Shown: in pieces, positions 9,357 to 19,357 of the stretch | How positions within the stretch are numbered: position 1 is the stretch's first letter | How the letters are laid out: each line of letters starts with the position of its first letter | DNA from: Isochrysis galbana | Taxonomy: Eukaryota > Haptophyta > Isochrysidales > Isochrysidaceae | Assembly (NCBI GenBank): GCA_018136815.1 | Contig: CM030942.1 | Coordinates: 3,817,938 to 3,855,537 of the forward strand | Reading direction: 5' to 3' | DNA length: 37,600 nt | Notes under the pieces: generated by a model | Seen by the model: the letters and a program-made list of their open reading frames with translations, nothing else | Told to the model about the DNA's origin: nothing | The model's database searches: none | Position numbers and translations under genes: made by a program

Positions 9357-11416
9357 GAGCCGACGACGATTCGCTGAGTTTCGGGGCTCTAGTATCCCGT
9401 GCCACCACGCGAGTCGTGAGACTTGCCCTGTCGATGAATCGCACTTGATGTTCGTAGGTGCTCGAGCCCATTGTAGTGTAGGCCATGTATGGCCTCATTA
9501 GCGAGGCCTGCTCACGAGCGCCGCCACAGGCCGTGCTATTCGATATCGGCTCGTCGCGGCGTTCGCGGGAGATTTTTAACGAGATGACTTAGTTTGCACG
9601 GCGACACACTTGGATGTGGTGGGATTTCGAGCTGAAGCGTTGACCAAGTGGATATGGCACGAGGAGCGGCAATGCTGGGGTTTGTACGCTTCCCTCGATG
9701 CAACACGTACTTGTAGGGTTTGTGGTCGCACGCGCGCGAAGCAGTCTTCATTTCGCATTGTATCATGTCAACTAACTTTGTAGTTGGTTCGCATGGGGGA
9801 GGTCACGCCTCCCCCTGAAGAATTTGGCTGACGAATATGGTCTGAGGGTAATGAGGATTGAGCCACACCGGAGGTAGGCGCGGCGGTAGGAACGACTTCA
9901 TGGAAGCTGACTCGCTCAGGCCTGTCAGGGTGAGGGAGCAGGCGGTAAGGCACTTATCAGAGCAAGAGCGAGGGCCGCGAGGGGAGCCTCAACGCGGAGG
10001 CTTGTCAGCCAGGCGTGGACGGCCGCGGGTCGGTGAACTGGTCCTGGTTTTCGATGCCGAGTTCGAGTGAGGGCAAATCCTGCGAGGGGCGGGTCGGGAT
10101 GGTCGGGGGCCGGGGTCTTTTGTACCGCCAAGGTAGGCTCGCGTGCGCGCGCTGTGAGGAGCTGGGTGGGCTGCGCGGGCACCGACGGCCCAGAGGGTCT
10201 GACAAATTAGGCTGACCCTGAAGGTCTGAGGGCAAGGAGGAGGGAGTTACACCGGCGGCAGGCGCGGCGGAGGGAACGACTTTGGGCGGTCAAATAGAGA
10301 GAGAAGATCCATCAGATCGGGAGGAGACTGAGGGTCTACCATCTACCATCGCGGCGCTCCGTGAGCACGAGTAGTAGGCAGAGACGCGACACGTGGGTCG
10401 ACGCCAGAGAGTATAGGGTTATCACCGATGGTCCCTTGTCTCTTGCCTCCCCGCCCTTTGACCTCTTTTTACTTCCTAAGTCCAATGGGGCTTCTCTTCA
10501 CGTGAGGAGAGGCGACGGGCCCCCTCTCTTCTTTTCTCTTTCCTCTCCTGCTCACCTCATCTCTACGCGTGTCCCGTTTACGTTAATTATCTACGTGTTA
10601 CCGTGAATGTGCGCCTGATAGTGGTGTGAGAGAGTTGTAAGAAGATTTTTATCCGGTTCTGTTCTGGACGCGATGCGTATGCGTATATCACCCCCCCTTT
10701 GGATTTTGCCCTTTCCCATGGGGGGGGGGGGGGCGATGCACATTGCGCCCTGCGAACCGCGTGCATCTGGCGAAATCGATTCTCTACATCTGACGAAATC
10801 TCGACGGCGTGCACATTCAGAGGATGCGCATCTCTGCAGCACCGCACGCATGTGATTACCACTCATCATGCGCACGGCGTGCGCCCGTCGCCAGCCAGGT
10901 GTCACTGACGTCGTCAAAGCGACTTGAGACAACCTTGCCCCACTGAAGGTGTCCCTCACCCTCATCTCCACGTGCAAGTTGAATATGGCATCCTCGAACG
11001 TTGTTGCGCTGCAGCGGCCACAGGATGGACAGGAAGCGAGGAGGAATCAGAATCAGAGGTGCGCGGGCGCGGTGGGAGAAGGAAAAGGGGCGGGGGGGGG
11101 GGGGGGGGAGGAAATCTCCTCGCTTTTAATGTCCTTCTTCTCTTCAGCTTGCTGCGCAAGCTGAATGAAGAAGGGGGTGTCCTCCGGCTCCTCCTCTTCA
11201 TCAAGCAAGAGGGGGGGGGGGGGTGGTTAAGGAGTGGGTTGAGGCGTCGCCTTCGTTCGGGTCCGACTGTGGGTCCACGCGTTTGCGCGAGGGTTGTGGG
11301 GGCTGTTGGGTGGGGGGAGGTAGGGCTTGTTGTGTCTCTATTGGTGGTTTGCTTTTGGGGCCAGCCGCTTGCGCGTAGGACATTTGGTTGTTGGCTTTTG
11401 CGGATAAAGGTACCCA
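9357..11416. other. Intergenic, no supported gene
   Basis: Frames here are short or driven by G/C runs (10720-10733, 11090-11110, 11210-11223). A direct repeat of about 60 bp (9840-9900 and 10226-10283) is the only clear structure. The minus strand at 11201-11400 has a Pro/Gln/Ser-rich frame containing MSYAQAAGPK, which may belong with the degenerate ORF at 12018-12602, from which the element at 11417-12052 now separates it. Confidence 0.45.
9840..10283 (+). repeat. Pair of diverged direct repeats, about 60 bp each
   Basis: 9840-9900 and 10226-10283 both read GGTCTGAGGG, then an AG-rich stretch, CACCGG, AGGCGCGGCGG and GGAACGACTT. The copies are spaced by 386 bp. The second runs into GGGCGGTCAAAT, similar to the transposon end at 21932. 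Confidence 0.55.
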
Positions 11417-12052
11417 GCTTTCTAGGACCAGTCCTAGAAACTAGGACGGACTTTGCTAGGTGAGAGCGTGAGCATTCCATGTTATCTTGTCCCAAACCTT
11501 GGCTATTGAGTTACCACATGCATGTCCTCATTAAATGTTCCAGGTGTACCTAGGCACCATTCCCTCAGCAACACCAAGTTTTGTGACGCGTTTACGGGTC
11601 ACCTGGTCGGAATTGCTGCTTGTCCTAGAAACGGGAGAAACGGCTGATACCACCCAATGGGGAGCTCTTCTACCCATGGTCCCCAGGAGATGAAATGTTG
11701 CTTTGACTGCCCTCTTTGAGACCTTCAGTGACCACCAAGCTTGGTTTTGTCATCTAAGTGTCCAATCCGCTAGCCTACTGCTCCAAAAGGTCTAAAATAA
11801 AACTCCTCTGGTGCGAGCGGACACCCGAGTGCAGCACCGCATGCTGAATGTGGTAGCAAAAGTAAGCAAAGACAAGCTCCGCAGAGTTGGTCATGGGGAG
11901 AGCTAAGGTTGAATGGGATGTGGAGATGGTTTGCTTCAGGTGATGGGATGTCTCATAAGCTCACCATAGGCTATAATGGAGGCATGATCGGCAGAGTCCT
12001 AGAAATCCAAGAATTTTCTAGGACGTGGTCCTAGTTTCTAGGACGGAATTTT
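11417..12052. mobile_element. Candidate non-autonomous element bounded by CTAGGAC palindromes
   Basis: Both ends carry the palindrome-like GTCCTAGAAACTAGGAC (left 11432-11448) or GTCCTAGTTTCTAGGAC (right about 12029-12045), each followed by GGA, plus additional TTTCTAGGAC and TCCTAGAAA units. The interior of about 600 bp has no open frame of note. The flanks carry minus-strand frames of similar Pro/Ser/Gln-rich type, as if one ORF had been split. No clear target duplication was found, so borders are approximate. Confidence 0.4.
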
Positions 12053-12602
12053 TTGTCCGTTTGCATTGTTGGAGGCCGTAAAGGCTCCCATGACCCATGA
12101 GAGATTGTTGTGTGAAGTGCCCGCCCCCGAGGGGTGCACCGATGGTAGGAGTTGCTTCGATGGGGGTGGCAGCAGAGCTGCCACACCCCATGGGGAGTCC
12201 TTGAGAGGGTGGCATGGCGGCGGCGCTGGGCGCCAGAGCCTCGCTCTGGGTCTGTTGTTCTGCAACGCTGGGCGCTAGAGCCTCGCTCTGGGTCTGTTGT
12301 TCTGCAGGGAACATGACTTTGCCTATTCCCTGCCTCTGTGGCTGCAAGGGAGGAGAGGGCGGCGGGACCACGTCGACGTCTTGGTCCTTGGTCGGGAGGG
12401 GCAGCGGCCTGTGAGCGCATCGGCTCCGGCGGCTTGGGTCGGCCACCCCTGTTGGGCGTCGTGACGGCGGGGGGCTCGGAGCTTGATGCCAATCACAACG
12501 TTGTAGTGCATCATAAATTCTTCCACGTGTGGCACCTGTAGAGCGGGAGATAGCGTGGTGAGCACACAAGCAGCAGGACAATTGGTAGCAGCATGCATGC
12601 AT
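12018..12602 (-). pseudogene. Degenerate Pro/Gln-rich ORF (possible retroelement protein)
   Basis: The most protein-like reading includes HVEEFMMHYNVVIGIKL just after a pyrimidine-rich AG at about 12540, then changes frame at a C-run near 12475 and continues as Pro/Arg/Gln-rich sequence with two copies of AEQQTQSEALAPS. The frame changes and the TCCTAG element at the 3' side suggest a broken gene. The composition resembles the non-enzymatic first ORF of retroelements, but no diagnostic motif is visible. Confidence 0.25.
12225..12308 (-). repeat. 42-bp tandem duplication
   Basis: Two copies of a 42-bp unit (start 12225 and 12267) differ at only a few positions. On the minus strand each encodes AEQQTQSEALAPS plus Val or Ala. 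Because 42 is a multiple of 3 the duplication keeps the frame. Confidence 0.8.
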
Positions 12603-12681
12603 ATATATATATATGCGTGCACATCTCGGAGAGGGGAGCGGTCGGCGCGCGCTCCATCGCTGGAACTATAACAATAGTTTT

Positions 12682-13572
12682 TTAGATCTTATAGTTATAG
12701 CTAGTGAGAGTAGCTGATTTAAGGTGGGACCTCCACCGATGGGGGGGGTGGGGCGCCGCGCGCGGCCCTCTGGCTCTTGTAGCTACCATGGGGCTTGGCG
12801 GTTGTGCTGGTGCTGGGCGCTCGGATGCACTGCGCGGCCGGTGGAGGGACCAACATGTGTATGCTCGCGGCCTGCGTCCGCGCACAGTCCACCCTCGTGC
12901 AGCCACGGTGGGTGACACTTGCAAGCGGATCATGGAGCCTAGACGCAGCTGCATGCTCTGTCCACATTTGGGATCCCCACAACTAAAGTGCAATGTGAGT
13001 CCCCGTCCGCCATACACCTTCTCACCCCTTCCCATTCCCAGAGTTTTCTCCTTGCACGATGGGCACGGGAAGCATGTACACAACTGTTTGGCGAGCACCT
13101 CCGCGCTCACACAGAAAGAGTGCTCGAACGCCTCAGGAAGTTGAAGCGGTGGCGGTGGAGGAGGTGGTGGTTGCGGCAATGGGGGGGGTGGCTCTGAGGC
13201 ATGGTGCTCCGCACGGTTGGCCTGCCTCTTCACATACAAGGCCCCGGCCCCGCCCGGCGATCCGAACTGTAGGGAAGCCCTAGGAACGCGCGCTCGCCTG
13301 CTGCCTTCCTCTAGCACGTGCGGTGTGGCCGTTCCCCTTGACCTGCAGCGCCGCGCTTCTGCAACGACGTCCGCAGCCGCAGACTCTGTCGTCTGGGAGG
13401 AAGCTTCACGGGTGGTGGGCGCTTGCCGCATCGCTCTCGCGCTCGCCTCCTCCCTAGGTGTCTGGGCAAGGCCTTCACTGCCCCCCGGCTCCTCTCCCAT
13501 CCTCGGAGCACCGCCAGGGGCCATGGGGCAGTAGAGCTGCCGCCGCCCACACGCAGCGAGCGCTCCCTGCAA
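12682..13572 (-). CDS. Zinc-ribbon-containing ORF inside the TTAA element
   Basis: An open frame of 296 codons. The convincing part is about 13130-12950: FEHSFCVSAEVLAKQL, then CPSC (Cys at about 13065) and, after about 25 residues, FSCGDPKC, a C-x2-C...C-x4-C arrangement like the zinc ribbon at the N-terminus of some transposases. It is preceded by a polyproline run and followed by a basic region. The outer parts, including the last residues beyond the element at 12719, are low complexity and may not be coding. It may be a captured or deleted transposase fragment. Confidence 0.35.
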   Translation of the reverse strand: MQGALAACGRRQLYCPMAPGGAPRMGEEPGGSEGLAQTPREEASARAMRQAPTTREASSQTTESAAADVVAEARRCRSRGTATPHVLEEGSRRARVPRASLQFGSPGGAGALYVKRQANRAEHHASEPPPPLPQPPPPPPPPLQLPEAFEHSFCVSAEVLAKQLCTCFPCPSCKEKTLGMGRGEKVYGGRGLTLHFSCGDPKCGQSMQLRLGSMIRLQVSPTVAARGWTVRGRRPRAYTCWSLHRPRSASERPAPAQPPSPMVATRARGPRAAPHPPHRWRSHLKSATLTSYNYKI

Positions 13573-13621
13573 GCGTAAGGAAGCGTACCCCCCCCCCCCA
13601 TCGGTGGAGGTCCCTCCTTAA
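12719..13621. mobile_element. TTAA-bounded element with about 25-bp inverted ends
   Basis: The left end reads TTAAGGTGGGACCTCCACCG then ATGGGG; the right end (reverse complement) reads TTAAGGAGGGACCTCCACCG then ATGGGG. TTAA lies at 12719-12722 and 13618-13621. Inverted ends next to TTAA on both sides recall piggyBac-type target duplication, but TTAA is itself palindromic and could be part of the inverted repeat. The interior (about 895 bp) carries the zinc-ribbon ORF below and no transposase triad that I can see, so it would be non-autonomous. Confidence 0.5.
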
Positions 13622-13915
13622 CACTATGACGAAGTTGCCCCTCATTAGTACCACTACTATCACGTGCCCTACCTGCACATGCTGGATGCTGGCCAACAAT
13701 CGCACCCTCACCCTACCCTACAGCCTACGATCAACATGTGTGTAACTTTTGCTTCACATTCATATTAGCTCTTGTCTCTTGTAGCAGACTACGCCCTCCC
13801 GCACACCATACATGAAAGCTGAGAGCGTGGCGCCTTACCGTCGCGAGTAGTAGTAGCCTTAGACACTCTTCTACGAAATTCCCTCTTCTCCGCCGGCAGA
13901 GCGAATCTGATCCGC

Positions 13916-14947
13916 TTACCATGGTCTCTTATGCTCCTCTTTGCCTACCTCAAGCAAGCTTAAATCCGCTGACCAATATCGGAATGGGGGGTCATTTCGC
14001 ACTACCTGTGGTCTCTCTGATCGAATTTCGCTGACGCATAGACCGCGTCTTGCGGCAGCCTCAATGAATTCGCTGAGAGTAGGATCATCCTCATTCCACC
14101 GGAGGGGGCCATGTATAGAACGCTCCCGATGCTCGTGCGCCACGATGACGCGTGGAACATTTGCAGTCACCTCTCCGACCCCTGAAGCCTGCTTTCCGCC
14201 GGATATTTGAACATGAAGAAGGGAGTCCATGGTCTCAGCGAGCTCATTTGCACGCGTTCTGGCGTCCTGCCATGCCTCATCTTCCGCATGCTGATCTGAA
14301 CCTGACTGGCACTCACCGTAGAGGACATCCGCACAAATCACCCAATCCACGCGCCCCGCATACAGGAGAGCTGCATGCCGATCGCCAAACTTCATGTTGC
14401 TAACGCAGACGTGTGCGCCCTCTCCCAGAAGACCCGCATTGGCGTTGGCGTTGCGTCTAAGGAGCGATAGCACCTCCTCACCACCGCCATCAGTCAGTGT
14501 CACATGTCTCGCACCCAGAGCTGCCGCATACAGACCTCCCGCGCCCACCCCAGCGCCCAGCTCCAGCACATGGCTTCCATACAGGCGTTCCGCCTGGGCG
14601 GGCTCTCCGAGCCAACTACAGAGCAGTGAGACCGCCGGCCAGAGCCTGCCCCCAGCAATTTCTCCATCATGCCGTACGGAGCGCAAGTAGCTCCGTAGCA
14701 TCTCAACCGTGTCCGACGGTAGAGGCGCGGCGTGCACTTGCTCAAGGGCGAGGTACGCGCCCGACGGAAGCGGCGGCAGCCTCACCGGCTCGAACCCGTA
14801 CACATCGAAGGAGCGAGCGACCGGCAGAACTGCGGAGAGAGCGAGCCACCGGAGCCGCCGACGTCGCATATCGCCAACGCCACAAGCTCGCTCGCCGCGT
14901 AGGTGAGAGAGGGGAGAGAACGAAAAACCTAGAAAGCTACAAAACAT
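13916..14947 (-). CDS. Family-16-type SAM-dependent methyltransferase
   Basis: A single-exon frame of 343 codons. It has the order expected for the Methyltransf_16 family (lysine methyltransferases such as METTL21 and EEF1A-KMT types): GRLWPAVSLLCSWL, the SAM-binding motif I VLELGAGVGAGG, AAALGARHVTLTD (motif II acidic residue), LLRRNANAN, and DWVICADVLYGE. The family usually has a Trp just after the motif III strand; here the corresponding segment reads NMKFGD. Two starts are possible: ATG 14947, or ATG 14869, which begins MRRRRLRWLALSAVLPVARS, a good signal peptide or signal anchor. The second start is attractive and would put the enzyme in the secretory path or plastid route. The C-terminal about 70 residues are family-atypical. 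The substrate cannot be told. Confidence 0.75.
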   Translation of the reverse strand: MFCSFLGFSFSPLSHLRGERACGVGDMRRRRLRWLALSAVLPVARSFDVYGFEPVRLPPLPSGAYLALEQVHAAPLPSDTVEMLRSYLRSVRHDGEIAGGRLWPAVSLLCSWLGEPAQAERLYGSHVLELGAGVGAGGLYAAALGARHVTLTDGGGEEVLSLLRRNANANAGLLGEGAHVCVSNMKFGDRHAALLYAGRVDWVICADVLYGECQSGSDQHAEDEAWQDARTRANELAETMDSLLHVQISGGKQASGVGEVTANVPRVIVAHEHRERSIHGPLRWNEDDPTLSEFIEAAARRGLCVSEIRSERPQVVRNDPPFRYWSADLSLLEVGKEEHKRPW

Positions 14948-15104
14948 CTAACATCTGGTAGTATCTTGCAACTAAATTAAAAGCAGTATCGTACATTCAA
15001 TACGGCGGCATCTCTGCGATCCTCTTCTTTTTCTTCCCGTTTGTGCGCGGGCGGTCGGGTCGGATGGGAGTGTGGCGGTTGAAATGTGAAAGGATAAAAG
15101 GAGA

Positions 15105-15540
15105 ATACTACTAATATTAATTAATGTTAATGTTATACATGTTATATATCTTAATCTTAGCCAACCCCACTAGCACTAGCACTAGCCACTAGCCACTAGC
15201 TAATTGGACACAACTTTTCAGTCCCGGAATCACGCCGCCGTGCCCGACGAGCAAGGTGTCAGGTGTCCGAGTGATACCGGGGGTTGGGGGTACTGCCCCT
15301 CCCCTCGATATTTGTCCCCCCTACAGTGCACGCACCGACCCAGCGCACCCAAGTGCCAGTGCCAGTGCGTCCTCTCCTCGAGTCCACGCTGGGGGAAAAC
15401 CCCTTTCGGGTAAAAACAACGCGGGGGGGGGGGGGGGGGCACTCGTGAAACTAGGGGCCCAGAGCGCTAATCTCTCTCGCCGGAGCGAGTATTCGCGGCG
15501 AGCCGCGGCCCTTCCCTCCTGGCTCTGACGCCCCCCTGTT
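15105..15540 (-). repeat. Short interspersed repeat, copy 2 (SINE-like)
   Basis: The reverse complement matches copy 1 from the AGCCAGGAGGGAAGGGCCGC head to the TA-rich tail; CTAGTGGCTAGTGGCTAGTG shows a small local expansion of the CTAGTGG block next to the tail. The homopolymer (16-17 G at 15421-15438) occupies the same place as the poly-C of copy 1. This is the fullest copy. Confidence 0.65.
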
Positions 15541-16194
15541 GAGTCGAGCTCTACCGGCTACCGGAGGGGGGCGGGCGGGGGGGCGGGGGGCGGGGGCGGG
15601 GGGCGGGGAAATATACTTGTGTATAGCAAGGAATAATATTCGAGTTTTGTTGTACAAGCTTTCCACTCAGCTTTGGTGGAACCTTAGATCCGACCAGCAC
15701 TTGGACAAGCTTTTGGCCAAGCCCAAGCTTTGGCTTTGGTGTAAAAATCAACCAGCTCTCCAATCAAGCTATCCAGGATTTTGAGCAAGCTTTCTGTAAG
15801 GGCTTAGACAGAGCTACAAGCAGGCCAGCGCGGGCCAAGGCGTGCGACCTGTGCCTAGCTCTCTGGGACTGGGAGCGTCTGGGCAGTCGGGATGAGTCCT
15901 TCCTCTCTGCCAAGAGGCAGCGCAGGGGGTTGGATGGTTCTGGCCCCCCATGACCCATGAAGCATGAAGGGAGCCGAGAGAGTGGGGGGGGGGCGGGCGA
16001 GGCCCCCCTCCATGGCAACCAATCATAAGATTAGTGAAGGATATAAGGATAAAAAGCTGGACTTAAATAATGACGGCTGTACCACCCACTCGTACAACAA
16101 TGAATCATTCTATAAACAATAGTACTACTAGTGTTAAATAAGTGGTACTCACGCACTCACACTCACATGCTGCAAGTAGTTCCCAGGATCTACG
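15541..16194. other. Intergenic, G-rich tract then AAGCTT-rich sequence
   Basis: 15565-15608 is a GGGGCGGG tract. 15655-15800 repeats AAGCTT and CAAGC in several settings. 16060-16190 is AT-rich and directly precedes the coiled-coil gene, so it may hold its promoter. No gene is supported. Confidence 0.4.
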
Positions 16195-18009
16195 ATGAAT
16201 ATTGAAGGATTCGAAGCGTTACGCCGGCTCGATTCACCGCCCGTCGGCGCAGTGCAGCGAGAGCTCTGTCCGCCGATGGCGGAATCGCTTTCCCCCCTTG
16301 CTATGAGCGCCGAGGAGAGGATTTTCAGCTTCCTGACGCGCTCGCTCGCAAGCGATCCAGCGAGTCAGCGCGTGCAAGCCAAGGAGGCCATTCGTATCCA
16401 GACGAGCGCGCGGCGTAAGGCAGCGGCGCGGCAGGCAGCGGCGCTCCGGGCGGAGCGCGAGCGTGAGCTCACCCGTGCAGAGGCCAGGCGCAAAGCGAGC
16501 GAGGCGATCCGGCAGGAGATCATGGAGGAAAATATGCGTCAGCTGAAGCAGGCCGAGCACGAAATCATGCAGGCGCGCGTCGCAGCTGCTGAGCGGGCGG
16601 AGGCGGCGAGGCTGGCGCGTGAACAAGCACGCGCCTCGGATGGTGCGCTCATTGAGGAGGCGCGCAGGTCCGCGGAGCGGGCGCTGAAAGAGCAAGATAT
16701 CGTGGCCTCGAAGGTGGAAGAGGCTCAACGTGCACTTGAGCAAAGCAGAGCAGCTGCAGGTGTAGCGGAGGAGGCGCTACATCGCACGTCGATGAGAAGG
16801 GCGGAGGCTCGGAGCCGCCGCCAGGCTGCAGTCAAGACGGCCGAGTCGGCACGCGCTGCCAGACTACATGATCAGGGCGTGCTCGCTCGAGCCAAGCACG
16901 AGCATCAGGAACTCCGGATGCAGCTGCGGCCGGCCGAGATCAAGTTCGCGGAGGAGGAGGCAAAGAGAGGTGCAGCCTCCAGGGCGGCTGAGCTGGCGGT
17001 ATCACGCAAAGCCTTGGCGGAGCGTCAGCGGCAGTTGGGCGAGCTGCGCACCGCGCTCGTGGCCGCTGAGGAGTTGTCGACCAAAACTGAGCGAGAGCGG
17101 CAGAGTTTAGAGGAGCGCATGCAGGAGCTGCAGCGCTTGGCGGATGAACATGAAGCGGCCAAGCGCTCCGCAGAGGAGGCGCAGTCACGTCGCCGAACAG
17201 CTTGGGCCTCTCGCGCCAACCAGCTTGAGGACGAACTTTCGCAGCTGCGCATTCGAACTTCGGGGCTCCAGTACGCTTCTCGCAGTTCACAGGAACTGAG
17301 TATCGATGTAGAGGCACGACTCTCTCGCGTGCGCGAAGCGGAGGCGAGCGCCATGGCGCATTCGCGCCACGCAGCTGAAATTCTCCGCACTTCAATTGCT
17401 CGAGCAAACGGGGCGAGGGACGAGGCTTTGCGGACAAGGCAGACTGCTGAGCATCGGAAGCAGCAGGTGGCGTCAACGCTTGGGCGTCTGAATGATGCGC
17501 TCCGAGCTGAGGAGGAGCGGGTGAACGCGGGGCGGACTCGTGTCGAGGCCGAGGCAAGCAAGCTGAGCGCCTCCGAGGCAAGCCTTCGGCACGCCCTCGA
17601 TACTGTGAGCGAGGCTGCAGCACGCGAGGCAAGGTCGCAGCATGAGCGCGAACAGTCTGCAGAGCTTGAGTTGGCGCTGCGTATGCAGCACGAACGGAGG
17701 ACGACGGCCGATCTGAGCCGTCACGCCGCCACCGCAGCGTCAAAGGCGGCCGACACATGGCTCAACGAGCAACTTCTTCGCCGTTGCCGACAAGAGGCGC
17801 GGGCGCTCTCGGAGGAGCTTGCCGAGCGCAAGCTCAATTTGCAACGGTTCCTGCTGCAGCAAGATGTCAACCGCACTCCACTCAGCTCGGTGAATGGTGA
17901 CCTGAGCTCGCACAAGCTTAAGCTTGCTGGGCTAGAGGGTCGCAGCCGGGCAGCACAATTAGCCGTCTTACGGGCTGAGCTCGAGGCAGGGATACTACAC
18001 GGTAGTTGA
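16195..18009 (+). CDS. Long Ala/Glu/Arg-rich coiled-coil protein
   Basis: One uninterrupted exon of 604 codons, ATG 16195 (further in-frame ATGs at 16276 and 16303) to TGA 18007. After about 65 mixed residues, nearly the entire chain (about residues 65-590) is composed of Ala, Glu, Arg, Gln, Leu and Ser with heptad spacing, for example ERERELTRAEARRKASEAI and LAERQRQLGELRTALVAAEE, without Pro or Gly breaks for long stretches. This predicts an extended parallel coiled coil, as in cytoskeletal, basal body or Golgi tether proteins. There is no motor, GTPase or membrane motif. Codon use is strongly GC-rich at third positions, as in the other genes here. I cannot assign a specific family. Confidence 0.75.
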   Translation: MNIEGFEALRRLDSPPVGAVQRELCPPMAESLSPLAMSAEERIFSFLTRSLASDPASQRVQAKEAIRIQTSARRKAAARQAAALRAERERELTRAEARRKASEAIRQEIMEENMRQLKQAEHEIMQARVAAAERAEAARLAREQARASDGALIEEARRSAERALKEQDIVASKVEEAQRALEQSRAAAGVAEEALHRTSMRRAEARSRRQAAVKTAESARAARLHDQGVLARAKHEHQELRMQLRPAEIKFAEEEAKRGAASRAAELAVSRKALAERQRQLGELRTALVAAEELSTKTERERQSLEERMQELQRLADEHEAAKRSAEEAQSRRRTAWASRANQLEDELSQLRIRTSGLQYASRSSQELSIDVEARLSRVREAEASAMAHSRHAAEILRTSIARANGARDEALRTRQTAEHRKQQVASTLGRLNDALRAEEERVNAGRTRVEAEASKLSASEASLRHALDTVSEAAAREARSQHEREQSAELELALRMQHERRTTADLSRHAATAASKAADTWLNEQLLRRCRQEARALSEELAERKLNLQRFLLQQDVNRTPLSSVNGDLSSHKLKLAGLEGRSRAAQLAVLRAELEAGILHGS

Positions 18010-19357
18010 TCATGGGCGCGGGTTCGTTTCTATTGTTCGTGTGCATTTTCCTAAGACGAAGAGAGAGTGGCAACTAAGTTTATACTTAGTTCCAGGGCGT
18101 ATGGGTTCATGTTGACGCGCCCTCGAGGGCCCAATACAGTAGCTTGGGCAAGGTGTTATTAGTAGTAACTATTAACCCATCTGGATTTGGCCTCTTACAA
18201 GTGCGTTGACGCAGTGCTATTGACACATTGACACAGTGTTGACGCGGCCTGTATACGTGCTACATCGCAGTGTTGGGGGCAACAGTCTAGTTTTAGTTTT
18301 AGTATGTACACGTACACGGTGTGTTGGGGCAACAATACTGTGACAGTGTTGGGGCAACAGTACTGGCGTTCCCTCGCCAATGCTGTCCGTGAAGCGGAAG
18401 CGGTGCACATTAATGGTAGAGAGGACGGCTCCCCTCCCAAGCGGGGTCCTATTGAACCATTGGTCGAGCGCTATTTTCCAGTCCGCTTTCGAGGCGATAT
18501 GCTCCATATCGCCTGTAGCTCGTAAGCTGATGCCACATCCTCGGCGGTAGAGACGGGCTAGCCATTATTGCGTCTATAATTTTGAAGATGGTGCCATCTA
18601 TACGATGGTGCGTGTGGCGTCAATTAAGATGCTTTTTTGGTTGACTCGCGTTGCTATACATAAGTTCTACAATCCGTTCACACACATGCACTGAAGCCAT
18701 GGACGCTCGATTGCTTGTGCACGTCTTCGAAGTATCGCCACCTCTCGCGCACCTTTTTCTGCCCACGCGTCGTCCTGCCGGTGTCACGGCCGCCGTAATG
18801 GTGCGCCAGTGACGTTGTCACGTCCATCATGCGCATGCGTGCGCCCTCACCCCTCCTTAATCACATGCATGTGAGTGGAGGACACATAACCAAGACAGCC
18901 GAGGATGGTGTACTTGCGTAGACAGGCGACCAAACCCACAAGCGAGTGTGTAGATGGCGTGCATCCGTCTACGGGAAGGCACCGGCTCCCTGAGCTGGGC
19001 ATGATAGGAAGTCTCAGTCGCACTCGTTAAGGCTGAACTAGCAGGATTGCTGCTCTCAGCTCCAAGTGGGTCGACATGAAGCTCCCGCCAGCTACTGCCT
19101 CCTTCCGGCCGCGCTGGCAGACGCGACGGCCTAGCACACGCGAGTATGCAGAGCACACTCGCCACAACAGTCGCACAAGATACACACATGCATGCCGCCC
19201 TTAAAGTGCGAACCACGTAGTTCGCGATAGAGCTGCCGAATGCGCCGTTCGTCGCCGTACCCTATCACCACCGAGCGATGGGCATGAGGTCACGCGACGA
19301 GCGCTCGCCGGCGATAGAGCTCGCACGAGCAAGCTGTAAGCGCTGAGCGTCAGCAGT
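18010..19357. other. Intergenic with short GTGTTGGGGCAACA repeats
   Basis: Between the coiled-coil gene and the 3' end of the LRR gene. GTGTTGGGGCAACA or a near copy occurs three times at about 18270-18365, next to several GTTGACGC / CATTGACAC units. A minus-strand frame at 19189-18857 (about 110 residues with a hydrophobic start) is weak. No supported gene. Confidence 0.4.

Noticed and set aside
10284..10295. GGGCGGTCAAAT resembling the transposon end at 21932
   Set aside because: Only 11 bases match and the following sequence does not; there is no inverted partner.
18857..19189. Small minus-strand ORF with a hydrophobic Cys-rich start (signal peptide-like)
   Set aside because: No homologous motif, no clear stop/splice logic and poor start context; could be chance.
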